Of a stretch of 26,044 nucleotides of DNA, positions 22,463-26,044 are shown one piece after another. Under the pieces are notes generated by a model that was given only the letters and a program-made list of their open reading frames with translations, was not told the DNA's origin and made no database searches. A program made the position numbers and the translations under genes. Within the stretch, counting starts at the first letter, position 1. Every line of letters begins with the position of its first letter. The DNA comes from VBAS01 sp035318985 (GTDB lineage: Bacteria; Bacteroidota; Bacteroidia; Chitinophagales; Chitinophagaceae): the NCBI GenBank assembly GCA_035318985.1, contig DATHDP010000111.1, positions 1 to 26,044 on the forward strand, given 5' to 3'.

Positions 22463-24442
22463 CTATTGAATTCCTAAAGATGCTGCAAAGCTTGCCTCAA
22501 GTTGAATGCCGGCTTTCTTTGCTGTCAATGCATCGTTACGGGCATTTTCAATATTATTAAGGTTTTTATATGTGTATGCCCGATTCAAAAAATAAGCTGC
22601 CTGACGATCTAATTGAATAGCAGTGTTAATAAATCCTAAAGCTTCCTGGTTTTTACCAAGCATTCGGTAACATTCCCCAATCGTATTCGTAACATCGGCA
22701 TCATTTGGCTGATAGCTTAAAAACCGTTGCCAGTCTTTTATAGCCTCGTCATATCTTTTCAAACTCATGAAAGTAATGGCCCTGTTGCTGTATGTTGGTT
22801 TATAATCAGGTTTCAGTTCAAGTGTTTTGGAAAAATAATAAAGTGCAGAGTCAAACATACCTCGTCTTGCATATAAAGCACCCATATTATCTAATGCGAC
22901 GTAGTAATCTGGTTTTACAGTTAATGCTTGTTTATAATCGATGATAGCGGCATTAAAGTTATTTTGGTCCATATAGATATTCGCTCTGTTGTTATACGAT
23001 TCATGATCGATCGAATTTATTTTAACGGCTTCCGTATAATAATTAATTGCCATCTGATAGTTTTTATTCGCTTCGGCATATTTTAAATTGGCGTCCTGTT
23101 CTCTCTTTGCATTCTTAGCCTGGTTTGCTTCCTCTTTGAGTGTATTTCCGTCTCTCCTGAAAAGTGTGGCCCTCGCACTATATGCTCTTGAACAAGGTTG
23201 ATTTTTAATGACATTATCCCAAAGCGTTTCCCCACTTTTCCAGGTTTGTACCTGCAAAAAAGATAAAACTGAAAAAATAATTGTAACAGGAGCAAGCACC
23301 GCATAAGCTTTTGTCAAATTCCCTTTGGCAAACCTGTCTAAAAGATAACCTGCAATAAAAAACAAACCAATGTAGGGAACATAGGTATATCGTTCTGCAA
23401 TAACAGCGCTACCGACCGAAAAGATTTGTAATACCAATAAAAGATTGGCGATATAAAAGCTAATACCAAAAGCAACGAATCTGTTTTTTTTCCAGGTGAA
23501 GTAAGTTACAGCAGCAAGTACCACGGCAAATAGCGGGGCTAAATAATAAGCGGCAGATAATTTTTCGTTTAAAGGGGGAAAAGGATAAAATGCTGAAAGT
23601 TTATAGGGAATGATCATCTTGACGAAATACATCAGGATGCCATAAAATCCGAATAAAATATTTTTAGCTAGTCCAAAATACTCTTCTCCTGTGGCACCAA
23701 CGGTTTTCTGCGCATTGATCGTTAACAAACCCATGATGATCGCAGGAATAAAAAATGGGATCTTTTCGATAATAAGTTTAAACGAGAATTGACGTCTTCT
23801 TAAAATATCTATACAAAAAAGCGATACGGGAAAAATAACTGCTGCCGGTTTTGACATTAATGATAGGATGACAAATAATAAGGTGAGCCAATATTGTTTT
23901 TTTGATGAGGTATCAATGTATTTGGTGTAGGAAATATGTCCAGCAATAAAGAAGAGTGCATACAAAACATCCTTTCTTTCCGATATCCATGCCACTGATT
24001 CCACATGCAAGGGATGTATGGCAAAAAGAAGCGATGTAACAAGAGCAATAAGAGGGTTATACTTTGAAAGTAAAAAAGCCAGCCTATAAACAAGAAAGCA
24101 ATTGACAAGATGAAAAATGAGATTAAACAAATGGTATGACCACATATTATCCTTGCTGATGGCAAAATTCAAAGCGAGGCTGAACATGGTTAATGGATGA
24201 TAGTTCCCCTGTACCGGAGTTGTCAACAATTCCGGCAACCTGCTGAGATCGCGGATCAAATAGTTGTTCCCCCCAACATAATCAGGATCATCCCAGTTAA
24301 CAAAGCCTGCAGATAAAGCAGGTATATAAATGATAAATGTTATAATAAGAATAAGCGGTATATGCCAATTGGGTATGGAGACTGCTTTGGGTTTAACTAT
24401 TTTAGTGTGAGTATGTTTTTCTATTTTTTTCTTCTTTGCCAT
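22463..24442 (-). CDS. TMTC-E: GT-C membrane glycosyltransferase-like protein with TPRs
   Basis: 659 residues on the minus strand, convergent with TMTC-D. Lys-rich start (MAKKKKIEKH), N-W-D-D-P at 49-53, N-Y-H-P-L-T, H-P-L-H-V-E-S-V-A-W-I-S-E-R-K-D, M-S-K-P-A-A and A-E-R-Y-T-Y-V-P-Y-I-G. In the region after the membrane half it is closer to TMTC-A (both keep A-Q-K-T and a similar K-L-S-A-F-Y / N-L-S-A-F-Y loop) than to B-D. The C-terminal half has a Lys/Ala/Glu-rich insertion at about residues 425-450, then about five TPRs. It ends in E-A-S-F-A-A-S-L-G-I-Q rather than the I-P-D-x-Y ending. Its own promoter should lie in 24443-24535, where I found no convincing box. Proposed role is as for the other four. 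Confidence 0.85.
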   Translation of the reverse strand: MAKKKKIEKHTHTKIVKPKAVSIPNWHIPLILIITFIIYIPALSAGFVNWDDPDYVGGNNYLIRDLSRLPELLTTPVQGNYHPLTMFSLALNFAISKDNMWSYHLFNLIFHLVNCFLVYRLAFLLSKYNPLIALVTSLLFAIHPLHVESVAWISERKDVLYALFFIAGHISYTKYIDTSSKKQYWLTLLFVILSLMSKPAAVIFPVSLFCIDILRRRQFSFKLIIEKIPFFIPAIIMGLLTINAQKTVGATGEEYFGLAKNILFGFYGILMYFVKMIIPYKLSAFYPFPPLNEKLSAAYYLAPLFAVVLAAVTYFTWKKNRFVAFGISFYIANLLLVLQIFSVGSAVIAERYTYVPYIGLFFIAGYLLDRFAKGNLTKAYAVLAPVTIIFSVLSFLQVQTWKSGETLWDNVIKNQPCSRAYSARATLFRRDGNTLKEEANQAKNAKREQDANLKYAEANKNYQMAINYYTEAVKINSIDHESYNNRANIYMDQNNFNAAIIDYKQALTVKPDYYVALDNMGALYARRGMFDSALYYFSKTLELKPDYKPTYSNRAITFMSLKRYDEAIKDWQRFLSYQPNDADVTNTIGECYRMLGKNQEALGFINTAIQLDRQAAYFLNRAYTYKNLNNIENARNDALTAKKAGIQLEASFAASLGIQ

Positions 24443-24535
24443 AAGAGTCTATTGCCGTGGTAAATTATTAAAATAAACTGACTTTACTAAAAGATCAATA
24501 TAAAAAAAGCTCTTATATCAATAGATGTTCAAATG

Positions 24536-24564
24536 AAAAAGTCCCTCGTCGTAACGAGGGACTT
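24536..24564 (-). terminator. Intrinsic terminator of the adhesin gene
   Basis: On the minus strand AAGTCCCTCGT, loop TACG, ACGAGGGACTT form a perfect 11-bp stem (24564-24554 and 24549-24539) that runs directly into a U-tract (24540-24536). It lies 28 bp after the stop codon of the adhesin gene and ends transcription before TMTC-E on the same strand. On the plus strand no T-run follows, so it acts in one direction. Confidence 0.9.
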
Positions 24565-24592
24565 GAAATATCTGAGTTTTTCTTTTACCAGA

Positions 24593-26044
24593 TTAATTAG
24601 GACTTAGTACAATACCTTTTGCATTGTATGATCCAACAGTGACTGTGTACACTATTCTTGTTCTATAAACAGCAGGAACATTATAAGGAACCCATACATC
24701 TGTCTTTGCAACAACATCTCTTTTCATTTCTCCTACCTTAACACCATCCATTGTATAGAAACTGATAGCTGCCTGTCCGGTGACCGGAGAATTTATCTTG
24801 AGAGAGAAGTTCTCCTGATATGGATTTGGGAATGCAGTTACTATTAATGAAGGCTGAGATGATATTGAGTTGCTTGTAATAACTCTACCAGCGCCAGCAC
24901 CTGCAGGAACATATCCAGTTACGAGCTTACATTCATCAAAGATGTTATTAATTCCATCCACAGCACTTGCTATTTCTGACAAGGTCAGTGGGCTAACATT
25001 TACACCACCCAATGCATCGTTTGCCAATTGGAGTAAGCCTCCAACAGTTGTAGCATATCCGTGTGTTGCCAGGTAGTTTGATATTGCCGGAGAAACCAAT
25101 TGAGTTGGTACTCCAGGACCAGTCGGATCAGATGAACCACAATTACGTGGAGCGATCACAGCCAGGCTGCCATCAAGCAACACATCAGCCACTGTATTAC
25201 CAGACATACCAATTATAGTGGTATTAAAGTATAATGTAAGTGTTTGAGCAAATAACTGGTTCCTGATCTTTCCAGCTTGCAATGGCACAACTGGCCAGCT
25301 TGGTGTATTACTGTATTCAGGATCGCCAGCTACATTATCAGTACCAAATACTGATGATCCGCCACCACCTGGCAACATCTTGAAGATATTGCTGCCTGGT
25401 CCCTGGTTTACATCAGTAAGCCTGATCACCCAATACTTCATAAGATCCTGGCGACCGAATACCTTCATGTTACCCGGAGCCGCAGTCAATGCATTGATCA
25501 TGATTTGTGTCTGGTTGACTGTAGTTCCATTTGGCAGACAGATATTACCACCCGCATTGCCATAAGCACCCTGAGTCAATGTACATATGGTCTCACAACA
25601 TCTCACTCTTATTGTTTGGGTGTAAGTCGCCGTTTTTCCACAAGCGTCAGTGGCAGTCCATGTTCTTGTAACTATACGCTTGAACCCGGTTGTACAATTA
25701 GCAGGATTATCAGTTGAACCTGTCATCGTAACTGTTGGCGTACCGCATGCATCAGATGCAGTTGGAGCAACTATTGATGGAACCGGCGCTGTACAATCAA
25801 CATCAACACTTGCCGGTGTTGTTGTAAACACTGGAGGAGTATTATCAGATGTCCATCTTACAGTACGTGAAGTAGTAGCTGTCTTGAGACATGCGTCAGT
25901 TGCAGTAAATGTTCTTATTCTCCAACGGGCACAACCATTACTTTGAACATCACCATCGGATGATGTAATAGTTACAGCACCACAACCATCAGTTGCAGTA
26001 GCGGTACCAAGTGAACCATTAGGATTCTCCGGGTTACAACCAAG
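24593..26044 (-). CDS. Secreted HYR-repeat adhesin-like protein with T9SS type A sorting domain, partial (3' end)
   Basis: The frame stays open to the window edge, so these are the last 483 residues of a larger protein. An internal GTG at 25831 is not the start. Residues 1 to about 150 hold two HYR-like Ig-fold repeats, each with T-A-T-D-A-C, paired cysteines and a P-P-V-F or P-S-I-V boundary. A middle domain begins C-C-E-T-I-C-T-L-T-Q-G-A-Y-G-N-A-G-G and runs to about 390, rich in Gly, Asn and Thr. The last 80 or so residues form a T9SS C-terminal domain: A-F-P-N-P-Y, then F-S-L-K-I, ending in A-K-G-I-V-L-S-P-N (type A, TIGR04183-like). The mature protein should be exported by T9SS and end up on the cell surface or in the medium. 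It is a possible, unproven acceptor for the TMTC-like enzymes next door. Confidence 0.88.
   Translation of the reverse strand, partial: LGCNPENPNGSLGTATATDGCGAVTITSSDGDVQSNGCARWRIRTFTATDACLKTATTSRTVRWTSDNTPPVFTTTPASVDVDCTAPVPSIVAPTASDACGTPTVTMTGSTDNPANCTTGFKRIVTRTWTATDACGKTATYTQTIRVRCCETICTLTQGAYGNAGGNICLPNGTTVNQTQIMINALTAAPGNMKVFGRQDLMKYWVIRLTDVNQGPGSNIFKMLPGGGGSSVFGTDNVAGDPEYSNTPSWPVVPLQAGKIRNQLFAQTLTLYFNTTIIGMSGNTVADVLLDGSLAVIAPRNCGSSDPTGPGVPTQLVSPAISNYLATHGYATTVGGLLQLANDALGGVNVSPLTLSEIASAVDGINNIFDECKLVTGYVPAGAGAGRVITSNSISSQPSLIVTAFPNPYQENFSLKINSPVTGQAAISFYTMDGVKVGEMKRDVVAKTDVWVPYNVPAVYRTRIVYTVTVGSYNAKGIVLSPN

Noticed and set aside
25829..25831. GTG at 25831 as start of the adhesin gene
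   Set aside because: The frame continues open with HYR-like sequence (T-A-T-D-A-C) to the window edge, so this is an internal valine.
24593..26044. Classical Bacteroides O-glycosylation motif D-(S/T)-(A/I/L/V/M/T) in the adhesin
   Set aside because: No D-S or D-T pair occurs in the visible 483 residues, so the known Bacteroides motif does not support it as an acceptor.

Overview
The window looks like a chromosomal segment from a Bacteroidota genome, probably a Chitinophagaceae-type sphingobacterium or flavobacterium. The evidence is its low GC content, a type IX secretion (T9SS) C-terminal sorting domain, HYR-like adhesin repeats, the absence of Shine-Dalgarno sequences, and two TTG-N18-TATATTTT promoter-like sequences close to the Bacteroidota consensus. 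No rRNA, tRNA, CRISPR array, transposase or phage gene was found. The genus assignment is inference.

Layout. (1) Positions 1-4311: the 5' part of a UspA-type stress protein on the minus strand, a 433-bp gap full of degenerate palindromes, then smc on the plus strand with a non-ATG start. (2) 4312-5100: a gap made entirely of a MITE-like inverted-repeat pair, a DUF486/DMT-family membrane protein (+), and a small two-helix membrane protein (-) facing it tail to tail. (3) 5176-16663: a nine-gene minus-strand run transcribed from 16663 downwards. It encodes a GT-C-like membrane protein, a GtrB/DPM-like GT2, a second GT2, an NAD-dependent epimerase, a zinc-ribbon methyltransferase, a flippase-like protein (UPF0104/AglD type), another GT-C-like membrane protein, a soluble DPM1-like GT2 and a TMTC-like protein. 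Several of these genes overlap by 4 bp or are spaced by a few bases. (4) 16866-22461: three tandem TMTC-like genes on the plus strand, and 22463-24442 a fifth TMTC-like gene pointing back at them. (5) 24593-26044: the 3' part of a secreted HYR-repeat adhesin with a type A T9SS sorting domain, followed by a textbook intrinsic terminator.

The main point is the set of five paralogous proteins called here TMTC-A (5176-7095), B (16866), C (18720), D (20614) and E (22463). Each has a Lys-rich cytoplasmic tail, a polytopic membrane domain with WDD in the first loop, an N-Y-H-P-(L/I)-T motif, an H-P-x-H-V/I-E-S-V-A-W motif, and a C-terminal TPR array. This is the architecture of the eukaryotic TMTC1-4 O-mannosyltransferases (CAZy GT105, GT-C fold). 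The neighbouring run has two enzymes of the type that make polyprenyl-phosphate sugar donors, a flippase-like protein, sugar-modifying enzymes and two further GT-C-like proteins. My inference is a multi-enzyme, lipid-linked surface or protein glycosylation locus. TPR domains may select acceptors, possibly envelope or T9SS-exported proteins. There is no Wzx/Wzy/ABC exporter in the window, which argues against an ordinary O-antigen cluster, although such genes could lie outside. The donor sugar and the acceptors cannot be read from the sequence.
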